Source: Thalassospira profundimaris (lineage in GTDB: Bacteria; Pseudomonadota; Alphaproteobacteria; Rhodospirillales; Thalassospiraceae). Taken from it: 64,000 nucleotides of DNA. The notes beneath the pieces were generated by a model that saw only the letters and a program-made list of their open reading frames with translations, did no database searches and was not told the DNA's origin. Positions 8,936-17,502 of the stretch are shown here, one piece after another. The stretch lies in NCBI RefSeq assembly GCF_003326755.1, contig NZ_JPWH01000010.1, forward strand, positions 62,001 to 126,000, written 5' to 3'. The number at the start of each line of letters is the position of its first letter. The first letter of the stretch is position 1. The position numbers and the translations under genes were made by a program.

Positions 8936-9160
8936 TTACGCGCCGCGATTATGTTTGGCGCGAAATTCGGCCTGTAGCATAAAGGCAGCCTCGACATCGT
9001 CGAGGTTTTCGCGTTTTTCCGGCGTCGGCCCCCCGACATAGGACGCGTCGATCTCGAGGGCCTGAATCAGCATTTCGGCAACTTCAGCCTTGCCTTCTTC
9101 AACAGCCTGACGATGGGCAATAATGATTTTGTCCGACAGTCGCTGTCCAGTATGGGACAT
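8936..9160 (-). CDS. Small cytosolic protein of unknown function (74 aa)
   Basis: The start is ATG 9158-9160, with GGGAG eight bases upstream. The product is charged and helical (IIIAHRQAVEEGKAEVAEML) with a C-terminal EAAFMLQAEFRAKHNRG. No signal peptide or cysteine is seen. I do not recognise a named domain. The open frame extends 10 codons further upstream without support. Confidence 0.65.
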   Translation of the reverse strand: MSHTGQRLSDKIIIAHRQAVEEGKAEVAEMLIQALEIDASYVGGPTPEKRENLDDVEAAFMLQAEFRAKHNRGA

Positions 9161-9306
9161 GTAGGTTTCTCCCGATGCGAAAACACCCAAGATAACAACA
9201 TTATAACCTGCGCTGAGAACAGAGACTATAACGCGTCACATCATATGGGAACCGATGAATGCAATTTCATCGGAAGAAACCGTTATTTTATTGCTTTTTG
9301 ACCCGA

Positions 9307-9519
9307 TTAGCGGCGGCGTCCTCCGAAAATCACCAGCAGGAAACCGGCAACTGCCGCCGCCCCGCCGCCGATGAGGTACCACATGGTTTCATCGGTATAA
9401 TGACCAAGGAACGTGTTGGACAATTCTTCAACCGGCTTGTCGGTGGCATTCATGCCAAATACCAACAGCAAAATGCCAATCACCAACAATGCTGCACCAA
9501 GAACGCGGCTCATTGCCAT
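9307..9519 (-). CDS. DUF3185-like small membrane protein (70 aa)
   Basis: 70 residues: an N-terminal membrane helix (ALLVIGILLLVFGM), a soluble loop with NATDKPVEELSNTFLGHYTDETMW, and a second helix GGGAAAVAGFLLVIFG ending in Gly-Gly-Arg-Arg-Arg. The pattern GMNATD-x-TDETMW-x-IGG matches DUF3185 proteins. Role unknown. A CCGATGAA/TTCATCGG hairpin lies downstream at 9252-9273. Confidence 0.75.
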   Translation of the reverse strand: MAMSRVLGAALLVIGILLLVFGMNATDKPVEELSNTFLGHYTDETMWYLIGGGAAAVAGFLLVIFGGRRR

Positions 9520-9655
9520 CGAAAACTCCTGTCATAAGGCCCGTGTTATTATTTAAATCAACGCGCCACATGTGACGGTGGCGTGTGAACCAAATCATAA
9601 CGCCGGATAGAACCGCTTGTTCCAGTACGATTTTACGGTTTGTGATTGGGGTGGG

Positions 9656-10225
9656 TCAGGCCAGGGCGCTGATCACATCCTTGCTGCTGGAAAGCACGCA
9701 ATATTCCGACGCCAGAACGGCGGCAAACAGGTCAAACACGGTTTGTGCTTCATGGCGAACCCCTTTGGCATCCAAAACGTCAATTGCGGTGGTGGTATCA
9801 ACCGGCAATATCACGTCAAACCCCAGGCAATGGGCGACGCGGATCGACGCATCCATCGAGTTGTGAATAACAACGCCGGTAAAGACCAGGCGGGTAATGC
9901 CTTGATCACACAGGTGTTTTTCAAGATCGGTACCGATAAAGGCGCAATTGACGTTTTTGGCAATGACGGGTTCACCCGGCAAGGGGGCGACTTCGGGTTT
10001 AAGGGCATTGCCCGGGCCATCTTTATGATAGGTCGAGGCCGGGTTGGGTTCGTCATGGCGGATATGGATGACCGGCAGCTTTGCCGCGCGAAACGCGGTT
10101 AGCAGATCCACGATCTTTTCAACATAACCGGGATTGTTTTTTGACGCCCATTTGGGGTCATCAATCGCCTTTTGCACATCCAGGACGATCAGGGCGGTTT
10201 CCTTGCCAAATTTCGCGAGTGTCAT
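9656..10225 (-). CDS. Isochorismatase-like hydrolase with Ser at the nucleophile position
   Basis: 189 residues in the cysteine-hydrolase (isochorismatase-like) fold: Asp16 in LIVLDVQ and Lys90 in IAKNVNCAFIGTDL. At the nucleophile site GVVIHNSMDAS the usual Cys is Ser123. Related sequences with Asn-Ser at this place are known to me, so this may be a subfamily trait rather than damage. It could be a hydrolase with altered chemistry or a non-catalytic binder. A terminator of nrdJ lies 31-67 bases upstream of its start. Confidence 0.78.
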   Translation of the reverse strand: MTLAKFGKETALIVLDVQKAIDDPKWASKNNPGYVEKIVDLLTAFRAAKLPVIHIRHDEPNPASTYHKDGPGNALKPEVAPLPGEPVIAKNVNCAFIGTDLEKHLCDQGITRLVFTGVVIHNSMDASIRVAHCLGFDVILPVDTTTAIDVLDAKGVRHEAQTVFDLFAAVLASEYCVLSSSKDVISALA

Positions 10226-10249
10226 TTTAAAGTCTCTTGTTTGCGGCCC

Positions 10250-10286
10250 AAAAATAAACCGGCCGGGAGGTGATCCCGGCCGGTTT
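10250..10286 (-). terminator. Rho-independent terminator of nrdJ
   Basis: A 12-bp perfect stem (AAACCGGCCGGG at 10256-10267, CCCGGCCGGTTT at 10275-10286) with a seven-base loop, followed on the minus strand by ATTTTTGG. It lies 37 bases beyond the nrdJ stop. Confidence 0.85.
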
Positions 10287-10322
10287 GCTGATTAAAGCTG
10301 AAGGTCTGTAAGGCCGGAGGCC

Positions 10323-13300
10323 TTAGGAGCAACCTGTGGTGCTGCCGCAGGAATCGCATTTCAGGCAGGTACCATTCCGCACCAGGGTGAAATTGCCGCA
10401 TTCCGGACAACCATCCCCTTCATAGCCTTTCATGCGGGCTTCGCGGATGCGATCCAGCTTGGCATCGGTTGCCGACATCACCTCTTCACTGGCATTGAGG
10501 ATCGCGGTGTCGCCGCCACTGGGTGCCGTGGTGGTGGCGATGCTGGCGGTTTCGGCCTTGTGACCGTGATCATGGGCGTGACCATGATCGGTGCCGGTGG
10601 CCTTCATTACCACACGTTCCTCAACCGGTGCGCCGCCATCGACAACATACAGGTTGCGACGGACAAAGCCGCTGGAGGCTACCTTGCGGATGGTTTCAAT
10701 CGCGCGGTCTTCGGCCTTGGCTTCTTCGCCCAGGTCGCCTTCGGCCACACCCTTGCCAACCGCATCGGGCAGAACGTCCGACGGTTGAACATGGGCAAGG
10801 TCGTTCCGGCCAAGGTAGGAAATGGCGAGTTCGCGGAACATGTAATCGAGGATGGAGGTTGCCATCTTGATGGCATCGTTGCCCGACACCATGCCCGAGG
10901 GTTCAAACCGGGTGAAGGTGAAGGCTTCGACATATTCTTCCAGCGGCACGCCATATTGCAGGCCAATGGAAACGGCGATGGCAAAATTGTTCATCAACGA
11001 GCGGAAAGCCGCACCTTCCTTGTGCATGTCGATGAAGATTTCACCCAGCTTGCCGTCTTCATATTCGCCAGTGCGCAGGTAAACCTTATGCCCGCCCACG
11101 GTGGCCTTCTGGGTGTAACCCTTACGGCGTGACGGCAGGGAACGGCGGTCGCCGCGAATAACGCGCTCGATGATTTTTTCAACGATCTTTTCCGAGGCTT
11201 CGGTGGCCTTGGCCGCCGTTGGCTGATCGGCGTAATCGTCTTCTTCCACCAGGGCCGCGTTCAGCGGCTGGCTAAGTTTCGAGCCATCACGATACAGCGC
11301 ATTTGCCTTCAGGCCCAGTTTCCAGGAATGGATATAGGCATCCTTGCAATCCTGGATCGAGGCATTGTTGGGCATGTTGATGGTTTTGGAAATCGCCCCT
11401 GAAATAAACGGCTGGGCCGCGGCCATCATGCGAATGTGGCTGTCCGCCGACAGGTAACGTTTGCCAATGCGGCCACACGGGTTGGCGCAATCAAAGACCG
11501 GCAGGTCTTCGTCGCGCAGATGCGGCGCACCTTCAAGGGTCATCGCGCCACAAACATAGGTGTTTGCTGCCTCGATTTCCTTTTTGCCAAAGCCAAGGGC
11601 GGCCAGCATGTCAAAGCTGATATCGTTGATTGCCTTGGCATCAAGACCAAGCTGCTTGACGCAGAATTCTTCACCAAAGGTGTATTTGTTAAACACGAAT
11701 TTGATGTCGAAAGCGTTTTCAAGCGCACCTTCGATTTTGGCAATCGCATCATCATCAAACCCCTTGGCGCGCAGCGCATCGTGGGTGATGGAGGGTGAAC
11801 CTTCAAGCGTGCCGTGGCCGACCGCGTATTTTTCAATGTCGCGAATCTGGCGTTCGGTATAGCCCAGCGTTGCCAGGGCAACCGGCACCGTGCGGTTGAT
11901 GATCTTGAAGTAACCGCCACCGGCCAGTTTTTTGAATTTCACCAGGGCGAAATCAGGCTCAATGCCGGTGGTGTCGCAATCCATGACCAGGCCAATCGTG
12001 CCCGTCGGGGCGATAACCGTGGTCTGTGCATTGCGATAACCATGCTTTTCGCCCAGTTCCAGTGCCTTGTCCCAGGCAGCACGGGCCGCAACCGGAAGCT
12101 CGGCATAGGGGCTGTCAGCGGCCAGCAGCGGCACCGGATTGATCGAAAGACCTTCATAACCTTCCTGTTCGCCATGTGCAGCACGGCGATGGTTACGCAT
12201 CACGCGCAGCATTTCCTGGGCATTGTCGGCATAACCGGGGAATGCACCCAGTTCACCCGCCATTTCGGCGGATGTGGCATAGGAAACACCACACATGATC
12301 GCGGTAAGGGATGCGCAAATTGCACGGCCTTCATCGCTGTCATAGGAAATGCCCATGCTCATGAGCAGGCCGCCAATATTGGCATAGCCCAGGCCCAGGG
12401 TACGGTAACGATAGGACAGTTCGGCAATGCGGTCCGACGGGAACTGCGCCATCAGCACCGAAACTTCCAGCACAATCGTCCACAAACGCACGGCATGTTC
12501 ATAGGCTGCAATATCAATGCCGCCATCATCGGACCGGAAATTCATCAGGTTCATGGAGGCCAGGTTACAGGCGGTATCATCCAGGAACATATATTCCGAA
12601 CAGGGGTTGGACGCATTGATGCGGCCGGAATTCGGGCAGGTATGCCATTCATTGATGGTGGTGTCATACTGGATGCCGGGGTCGGCACAGGCCCATGCGG
12701 CTTCGCCAACTTTTTCCCACAGGTCGCGGGCACGGATGGTTTGTGCAACCTTGCCATCGGTACGGCGAATCAGGTTCCAGTTGCCGTCATCCAGCACCGC
12801 CTGTAAAAAGTCGTTCGAGACCCGGACAGAGTTATTGGAGTTCTGGCCCGAAACGGTCAGATAGGCTTCCGAATCCCAGTCGGTATCATAGGTTTTGAAG
12901 CTGATTTCGGTGAAGCCTTCGCGGGCAAACTGGATGATCTTGTTGATATAAGAATCGGGGATCATCACCGCACGCGCCGACAAAATCGCTTCGCGAAGCT
13001 GCGGGTTGCTGCGCGGGTTCAGGCGGTCTTCGGAATCGGCGGCACCGTCCCAGTTGTTGCACGCGGCCAGAACTGCGCTCAGATGCTTCTCGGCCAGTTT
13101 GGAACCGGCGACAAGGGCGGCAACCTTCTGTTCTTCAACAACTTTCCAGTCGATATATTTTTCAATATCGGGATGGTCGATATCGACAACCACCATTTTC
13201 GCCGCCCGGCGGGTGGTGCCACCCGATTTGATCGCCCCTGCAGCGCGGTCGCCAATCTTAAGGAAGCTCATCAGGCCCGATGACCGGCCACCACCCGAAA

Positions 13301-14033
13301 GGGCTTCGCCTTCGCCACGCACATTCGAGAAGTTCGACCCGGTACCGGAGCCATATTTGAACAGGCGGGCTTCGCGGGTCCAAAGGTCCATGATGCCGCC
13401 TTCATTGACCAGATCATCCGAAACGGACTGGATGAAGCAGGCATGGGGCTGCGGATGTTCATAGGCACCGGTGGATTTGGTCAGTTTGCCGGTTTTGTAA
13501 TCGACATAGGAATGGCCCTGTGCCGGACCATCAATGCCATAGGCCCAGTGCAAACCGGTATTGAACCATTGTGGCGAGTTCGGCGCGCCCATCTGGTGGG
13601 CAAGCTGGTAGCGCATTTCATCAAAGAAGGCGCGGGCATCGGATTCGGCATCAAAATAGCCGCCCTTCCAGCCCCAATAGGTCCATGTGCCAGCCAGACG
13701 GTCAAATACCTGGGTTGCGCTCAGTTCGCTGGTATAGCGTTCTTCAGCGGGCATTTTCTCCAGGGCGGGCTTGTCGGCCTCGTGGCGCCACAGCCATTCG
13801 GGAACGTCTTTTTCCTTCACCGGCTTCAAGGCAACCGGAACACCGGCCTTGCGGAAATATTTCTGGGCAAGAACGTCACTTGCCACCTGTGACCAACCTG
13901 ACGGCACGTCAATGTCGTTCATTTCAAAAACCGTCGATCCGTCCGGGTTTTTGATTTTGCAGGATGACTTGCGAAATTCGATATCAGCATACGGGCTGAC
14001 ATCTTCCTGTGTGAACTGCCTTGTGATCCGCAT
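10323..14033 (-). CDS. nrdJ: Vitamin B12-dependent (class II) ribonucleoside-diphosphate reductase
   Basis: A single 1236-residue chain that reduces ribonucleotides to deoxyribonucleotides using adenosylcobalamin. Seen: the N-terminal Ser-Pro-Gln-Trp-Phe-Asn-Thr-Gly stretch of class II enzymes, the central [22 protein letters not shown] region with active-site Cys, the [24 protein letters not shown] loop (only key parts named here), and a C-terminal Cys-rich tail [20 protein letters not shown] ending CGSTTGCS, a zinc-ribbon/redox-relay tail typical of the long alphaproteobacterial NrdJ. A His-rich linker (HGHAHDHGH) at about 1150 may bind metal. It works in any oxygen condition but needs B12. 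Upstream candidate NrdR sites are listed separately; I saw no cobalamin riboswitch. Confidence 0.96.
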   Translation of the reverse strand: MRITRQFTQEDVSPYADIEFRKSSCKIKNPDGSTVFEMNDIDVPSGWSQVASDVLAQKYFRKAGVPVALKPVKEKDVPEWLWRHEADKPALEKMPAEERYTSELSATQVFDRLAGTWTYWGWKGGYFDAESDARAFFDEMRYQLAHQMGAPNSPQWFNTGLHWAYGIDGPAQGHSYVDYKTGKLTKSTGAYEHPQPHACFIQSVSDDLVNEGGIMDLWTREARLFKYGSGTGSNFSNVRGEGEALSGGGRSSGLMSFLKIGDRAAGAIKSGGTTRRAAKMVVVDIDHPDIEKYIDWKVVEEQKVAALVAGSKLAEKHLSAVLAACNNWDGAADSEDRLNPRSNPQLREAILSARAVMIPDSYINKIIQFAREGFTEISFKTYDTDWDSEAYLTVSGQNSNNSVRVSNDFLQAVLDDGNWNLIRRTDGKVAQTIRARDLWEKVGEAAWACADPGIQYDTTINEWHTCPNSGRINASNPCSEYMFLDDTACNLASMNLMNFRSDDGGIDIAAYEHAVRLWTIVLEVSVLMAQFPSDRIAELSYRYRTLGLGYANIGGLLMSMGISYDSDEGRAICASLTAIMCGVSYATSAEMAGELGAFPGYADNAQEMLRVMRNHRRAAHGEQEGYEGLSINPVPLLAADSPYAELPVAARAAWDKALELGEKHGYRNAQTTVIAPTGTIGLVMDCDTTGIEPDFALVKFKKLAGGGYFKIINRTVPVALATLGYTERQIRDIEKYAVGHGTLEGSPSITHDALRAKGFDDDAIAKIEGALENAFDIKFVFNKYTFGEEFCVKQLGLDAKAINDISFDMLAALGFGKKEIEAANTYVCGAMTLEGAPHLRDEDLPVFDCANPCGRIGKRYLSADSHIRMMAAAQPFISGAISKTINMPNNASIQDCKDAYIHSWKLGLKANALYRDGSKLSQPLNAALVEEDDYADQPTAAKATEASEKIVEKIIERVIRGDRRSLPSRRKGYTQKATVGGHKVYLRTGEYEDGKLGEIFIDMHKEGAAFRSLMNNFAIAVSIGLQYGVPLEEYVEAFTFTRFEPSGMVSGNDAIKMATSILDYMFRELAISYLGRNDLAHVQPSDVLPDAVGKGVAEGDLGEEAKAEDRAIETIRKVASSGFVRRNLYVVDGGAPVEERVVMKATGTDHGHAHDHGHKAETASIATTTAPSGGDTAILNASEEVMSATDAKLDRIREARMKGYEGDGCPECGNFTLVRNGTCLKCDSCGSTTGCS

Positions 14034-14206
14034 GGTTTGCTCCGTATTCCGGTTTTGAGAAAGGCGCTGTGCGCGGTTGGCCTCGTAACCAGATATTGTT
14101 TGCTCAAAAGGTCAAGCCACTCCGTCCGACCTCTCTTTGAAGGGTCGATTTGGTCTGGCCGGTTTGTTTGGTGGGTTCCCCTGGGATGGTGCCCCGTCGG
14201 GAGCGC

Positions 14207-14236
14207 ATTATAAGGCGATGAAAAACGCCTCGTCCA
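14207..14236 (-). promoter_or_regulatory. Candidate nrdJ promoter
   Basis: On the minus strand, TGGACG (14236-14231, four of six matches to the -35 consensus) and a perfect TATAAT (14212-14207) are separated by 18 bases. Transcription would start near 14200, giving an untranslated leader of about 165 bases. Confidence 0.45.
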
Positions 14237-14264
14237 CCAAACTTTGCGGTTGACATGAAATTAA

Positions 14265-14280
14265 CCACTATATGTAGCGG
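14265..14280. promoter_or_regulatory. Candidate NrdR box 1
   Basis: CCACTATATGTAGCGG is an imperfect palindrome matching about 12 of 16 positions of the NrdR consensus acaCwAtATaTwGtgt; the symmetry extends to 20 bases (14263-14282, eight of ten pairs). It lies about 30 bases upstream of the candidate nrdJ -35 element. NrdR represses ribonucleotide reductase genes in many bacteria. Confidence 0.45.
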
Positions 14281-14371
14281 TTCTGGTCTTTGTTGGCTGA
14301 AATGAATTTTTGGCCGGTCTGGTTAACAATCACTGAATCCCGGATAAGGCTTTGCCCCGTCGGGATTTTTT
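14281..14371 (+). ncRNA. Candidate small RNA ending at an orphan terminator
   Basis: A strong hairpin with a T run ends at 14371 on the plus strand, but no plus-strand gene lies upstream before the divergent nrdJ start. A TTGACA at 14250-14255 could be a -35 element, though the matching -10 is weak (TATGTA or TGTAGC). The implied transcript is about 80-90 bases. The 5' end is a guess; no known sRNA family is recognised. Confidence 0.3.
14336..14371 (+). terminator. Rho-independent terminator (plus strand)
   Basis: A seven-bp stem, AATCCCG (14336-14342) with CGGGATT (14361-14367), is followed by a run of T to 14371. The complementary strand lacks a T run, so orientation is plus. Confidence 0.65.
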
Positions 14372-14412
14372 GTCGGCCCTGTCGTGCGAGTCATCGGGGA
14401 CTCGTACCCGAT

Positions 14413-14428
14413 ACGCTATATATAGTAT
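14413..14428. promoter_or_regulatory. Candidate NrdR box 2
   Basis: ACGCTATATATAGTAT contains the perfect NrdR core CTATATATAG (14416-14425) and matches about 14 of 16 consensus positions. It is 148 bases from box 1, further than the usual two or three helical turns, so cooperative binding would need looping, or it serves another start. Confidence 0.45.
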
Positions 14429-14513
14429 GTCAAAAATGAAGACAAAATCTTTGACGCCCAACCTAACGTCCTTTGCGATTTGAATCCAGCATTGAGCGTT
14501 AACATCCTTTTCA

Positions 14514-14543
14514 ATTCTGACCAAATCTGACACAATCTGACGT
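14514..14543. repeat. Three tandem 10-bp repeats (AATCTGAC-type)
   Basis: ATTCTGACCA, AATCTGACAC and AATCTGACGT follow one another with a 10-base period, sharing the TCTGAC core. One helical turn spacing places all copies on one DNA face, which suggests a protein-binding array. No regulator is identified. Confidence 0.5.
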
Positions 14544-14905
14544 CTAAGTTCATGTAATTTATGTGAAAAACGCTGCTTTTTTACATTGCTCAAACGACAG
14601 TTTCCTTTGGTTTTCAATCGCTTTGCCCAAGGGTGGGGCTGTGGATAACCCGGGGGACAAAGGGCGCAAACCGCATCTTTCCAAAGAGTCGTGATTTCCC
14701 ATGTCCTTGTGGGGAAATCGTGTGGCCCGATGAAGGCCCGGAATGATCGGGGCCATTCTGATGGATGCGGTGCAGGCGGCTGGCTTGAAACATTGACTTT
14801 GCTCGAACATCGGGACATATAAGGTGCGTAATTGTCCTTGGTGCGCGTTCGCGCAACCATCGTCCTGTCTGGCAGGGCAACACAATTTGGAGAGAGACGA
14901 CAAAT

Positions 14906-15268
14906 ATGGCCACCGTCGGGACCCGTATCTATACTTCGCTGTTTGGCAAACGCGTGGGCGAAGACCGTTATGGTAATGTCTATTATACTGAAAAGAAACC
15001 TGCGCAGGGCCGCAAAGCCAAACGCTGGGTGATTTATAAAGGCATCGATGAAGGCTCCAAGGTGCCGGCGGAATGGCATGCCTGGCTGCATTATACACTG
15101 GATGCGCCGCTGTCTGAAAAGCCGGAAGACCGTTATGACTGGCAGAAAGACCATCAGCCAAATCTGACAGGCACCAAATATGCCTATCGTCCGAAGGGGC
15201 ATGATTATCAGGGTGGTCAGCGCGCCAAGGCGACAGGTGACTACCAGTCATGGTCGCCGGAAGGCTGA
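14906..15268 (+). CDS. NADH:ubiquinone oxidoreductase accessory subunit, NDUFA12 (B17.2) family
   Basis: 120 residues with the family pattern RIYTSLFGKRVGEDRYGNVY, KRWVIYKG, VPAEWHAWLHYTLDAP and HQPNLTGTKYAYRP. NDUFA12 is a supernumerary subunit of complex I shared by mitochondria and alphaproteobacteria, at the junction of the peripheral arm. A GGAGAGAG SD precedes the ATG. It heads a same-strand cluster with MlaD, a small protein and a DUF2155 protein, a grouping I know from alphaproteobacterial genomes. Confidence 0.93.
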   Translation: MATVGTRIYTSLFGKRVGEDRYGNVYYTEKKPAQGRKAKRWVIYKGIDEGSKVPAEWHAWLHYTLDAPLSEKPEDRYDWQKDHQPNLTGTKYAYRPKGHDYQGGQRAKATGDYQSWSPEG

Positions 15269-15344
15269 TTGTGATTGACCGGATAGGGGCCGAATAATGG
15301 CGCAGCCGGATTTATATATAACATTGCAAGGATGGGATTGAGGT

Positions 15345-15833
15345 ATGGGCAACAGGCTGGTCGAAACACTGGCAGGTGGCGCGGTTATTTGCGTTGCGGT
15401 CGCTTTCGCCTTTTTTTCCTATTCGCGGGCGGGGTTAAGTTCGGTCGAGGGCGGCTATGAGCTGTCGGCGAGCTTTAACCGGATTGACGGTTTGGCGACC
15501 GGCAACGATGTCCGGATTTCCGGGGTAAAGGTTGGTTCTGTCGTCTCGCAGAACCTGGACCCGAAAACCTATATGGCGGTTGTCCATATGAAGATTCAGC
15601 CCAATGTGGAACTGCCGACCGACAGTGCCGCAAAAATCGCCTCGGACGGCCTTTTGGGGGGCAAGTTTGTCTCGCTTGAGCCGGGCGGCGATATTGATAT
15701 GATCAAGCCGGGCGGCACCATTCAATATACCCAGGGGTCGGTGAACCTTGAGGAATTGATCGGCCAGGTGATTTATTCCAATAAGTCGCAGGGTGATGGT
15801 GGGAGCAAGGATTCGGCACCGGCGGGAAAATAA
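15345..15833 (+). CDS. mlaD: MlaD-family phospholipid transport substrate-binding protein
   Basis: 162 residues: an N-terminal membrane anchor (ETLAGGAVICVAVAFAFFSY) and one MCE domain with FNRIDGLATGNDVRISGVKV and ASDGLLGGKFVSLEPGG. MlaD is the hexameric periplasmic ring of the Mla system, which moves phospholipids between the membranes to keep outer-membrane asymmetry. The other mla genes are not in this window, so the subunit is encoded apart from its transporter here. Confidence 0.88.
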   Translation: MGNRLVETLAGGAVICVAVAFAFFSYSRAGLSSVEGGYELSASFNRIDGLATGNDVRISGVKVGSVVSQNLDPKTYMAVVHMKIQPNVELPTDSAAKIASDGLLGGKFVSLEPGGDIDMIKPGGTIQYTQGSVNLEELIGQVIYSNKSQGDGGSKDSAPAGK

Positions 15834-15967
15834 ATGTGCTTAACGGGCGAAGCATTATGCAAATCAGCGATTTGTCATGATTTCGCCCGTTTTGGTTTGC
15901 ATCTTGTGGCGCAGCAAGGCCGGATGTTGATGGAACATCTGGTCCCGGAGACGGAGCAAAGCAGATC

Positions 15968-16204
15968 ATGAGCAAGTCGGACATAACCAAAGATATGCCG
16001 GTCTGGCACCAGCCCGACGGTGCGCCGTTATCCTGTGTCGAAAAAATCAGGGTTCTGAACGAAAATTTCGTCGAATTGCGTGAAATGATGCAGGATGCGC
16101 TGGAAGACGCCCTGTTGATGGGATGTGACGAAGAACAGTTTCGTGCCGTGATGCACGAAGTTGTTGCGGAACTTGAAAATCCCTACGGGACGCCGGAGAA
16201 ATAA
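15968..16204 (+). CDS. Conserved small acidic protein of unknown function (78 aa)
   Basis: 78 residues, soluble and strongly acidic, with a helical core VEKIRVLNENFVELREMMQD and a second helix. A GGAGACGGAGC SD region precedes the ATG. It ends five bases before the DUF2155 gene, so the two are co-transcribed. No enzyme motif; it could be a small helical adaptor. Confidence 0.7.
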   Translation: MSKSDITKDMPVWHQPDGAPLSCVEKIRVLNENFVELREMMQDALEDALLMGCDEEQFRAVMHEVVAELENPYGTPEK

Positions 16205-16209
16205 TTCCC

Positions 16210-16653
16210 ATGACTGTAAAATCCCTGTTTGCCACAGGCGTTTTGACCGCCAGCCTGATGGCCGGTTTTGTTCCTGATGCATCCGCGCTGGATTATCGCA
16301 AGGCTGATGTCGCGCAGCTTCAGGGGCTTGATAAAATTACTGCCCGTATTTCCACCTTTGACGTGCCGGTGGGCCAGAGCATTACTTTCGGCTCGCTCAC
16401 CATCAAGGTGGATGCCTGCTATCGTACACCGCCCGAAGAACGGCCTGAAAGTGCCGGTTTTCTCGAGATTACCGACCATCGTTCCGAAGATAAAACCGAT
16501 GTCGAGGTTTTTGACGGCTGGATGTTTGCCTCCACTCCGGGTCTGTCGGCCCTGGAACATCCGGTTTATGACGTCTGGGTCAAGGAATGCCTGGATGCCA
16601 GTGACGAGGCCCCGTCCGGTAACGATGCCATGCCGCCGGAAAATAATGGCTGA
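16210..16653 (+). CDS. DUF2155 periplasmic protein
   Basis: 147 residues with a signal peptide (VKSLFATGVLTASLMAGF, cleavage near DASA/LDY) and the DUF2155 core: ARISTFDVPVGQSITFGSLT, VDACYRTPPEERPESAGFL, EVFDGWMFASTPGLSALEHP and YDVWVKEC. Two cysteines (in DACY and KECL) may form a disulfide. Function is unknown; it is widespread in alphaproteobacteria and often near NDUFA12 or MlaD genes, as here. Confidence 0.9.
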   Translation: MTVKSLFATGVLTASLMAGFVPDASALDYRKADVAQLQGLDKITARISTFDVPVGQSITFGSLTIKVDACYRTPPEERPESAGFLEITDHRSEDKTDVEVFDGWMFASTPGLSALEHPVYDVWVKECLDASDEAPSGNDAMPPENNG

Positions 16654-16719
16654 CCCGGCATAAAGCCGATTTGGAAAACAGTCGCCAACTTTTCCCTATG
16701 TTCCTCCGCACGCCAAAAC

Positions 16720-16758
16720 ACACAAAACCCGCCATTTGATGAATGGCGGGTTTTGTGT
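16720..16758. terminator. Strong bidirectional terminator
   Basis: A perfect 17-bp stem (16720-16736 with 16742-16758) and a five-base loop. It contains AAAACCCGCC and its complement, so T runs lie on both strands. It separates the convergent DUF2155 cluster and the esterase gene. Confidence 0.9.
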
Positions 16759-16806
16759 TGATCGCAAGGCAGGTGGCAAAATGCCACCTAAGCACTGAAT
16801 TTAATA

Positions 16807-17502
16807 TCAGGCCAGTTTCTCGCGCAGGAAATGGGCTGCGATTGTCAGTCCTTCGCCGTCAATGCCATGCGGTAGGCCGGGGCGTTCATGATAGCTGACG
16901 TCAAAGCCGTTTTCGGCCAGTGCTGCCTGCGCCAGTTGCGATGCCTGGACCGGTACAACCGGGTCATCGCTGCCGTGAATCAGGGTAACGGGCGGGCGCG
17001 ATTTGATTTCGGTGGCAAGGGTATCGGTACCCAGCAACGCCCCGGAAAAACCGACAACTCCGGCAATTTTCTGGTCGAACCGCGGGGCCAGTTGCAGGGC
17101 CATCATGGTGCCCTGGGAAAAGCCGACCAGGGCGAGTTTGTCAGCCGTCAGGTTGTGACGCGACAGCAATTCGCCGATAAAGGCGGCAATTGATGCGGTG
17201 TTTTCGCGCGCACCCTGTGTCAGTGCCTTGAGCGCACTTGGCATGGTTTCGGCATTGCGACGTAAAAATTCGGGATCATAGGATGCCAGGCTGAACCATT
17301 GCCGTCCGAACGGCGACATTTCGCAAGGGTGGGGGGCATTGGGGGCGTAAAAAGCGGTATCTGGCAGGACCTTTGCCAATTCCGGGGCCAGCCCAATCAG
17401 ATCGGCGCCATCGGCACCATAACCGTGCAAAAAAATAACGATGCTTTTGGCTGTTCCCGATGCGGCCGGAAATTCCGGCCCTTCAAGGGCTGTTTGCGAC
17501 AT
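16807..17502 (-). CDS. Phospholipase/carboxylesterase-family alpha/beta hydrolase
   Basis: 231 residues with the full triad of the acyl-protein thioesterase / carboxylesterase group: oxyanion FLHGYGADG (24-32), Ser129 in GFSQG, Asp180 in HGSDDPVVP and His212 in GLPHGID. No signal peptide, so cytosolic. Likely hydrolyses short-chain esters or lysophospholipids; the true substrate is unknown. Confidence 0.85.
   Translation of the reverse strand: MSQTALEGPEFPAASGTAKSIVIFLHGYGADGADLIGLAPELAKVLPDTAFYAPNAPHPCEMSPFGRQWFSLASYDPEFLRRNAETMPSALKALTQGARENTASIAAFIGELLSRHNLTADKLALVGFSQGTMMALQLAPRFDQKIAGVVGFSGALLGTDTLATEIKSRPPVTLIHGSDDPVVPVQASQLAQAALAENGFDVSYHERPGLPHGIDGEGLTIAAHFLREKLA

Larger units (their letters stand above)
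14034..14905. other. 872-base intergenic region between divergent nrdJ and the NDUFA12 gene
   Basis: Long for this genome. It holds a candidate nrdJ promoter, two NrdR-like palindromes, a plus-strand terminator with no upstream gene, a short hairpin with CGAGTC/GACTCG arms (14387-14404), three 10-bp repeats, and a perfect DnaA-box match TGTGGATAA at 14640-14648. A 290-codon minus-strand open frame (14330-15202) overlaps the NDUFA12 gene antisense and lacks a recognisable protein; I treat it as spurious. Confidence 0.6.

Noticed and set aside
14034-14260. Cobalamin riboswitch before nrdJ
   Set aside because: I looked for the B12-box and the conserved core on the minus strand and found neither.
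14330-15202. Minus-strand open frame of 290 codons
   Set aside because: It runs antisense through the NDUFA12 gene, has no recognised motif and a Cys/Arg/Pro-rich translation typical of a shadow frame.
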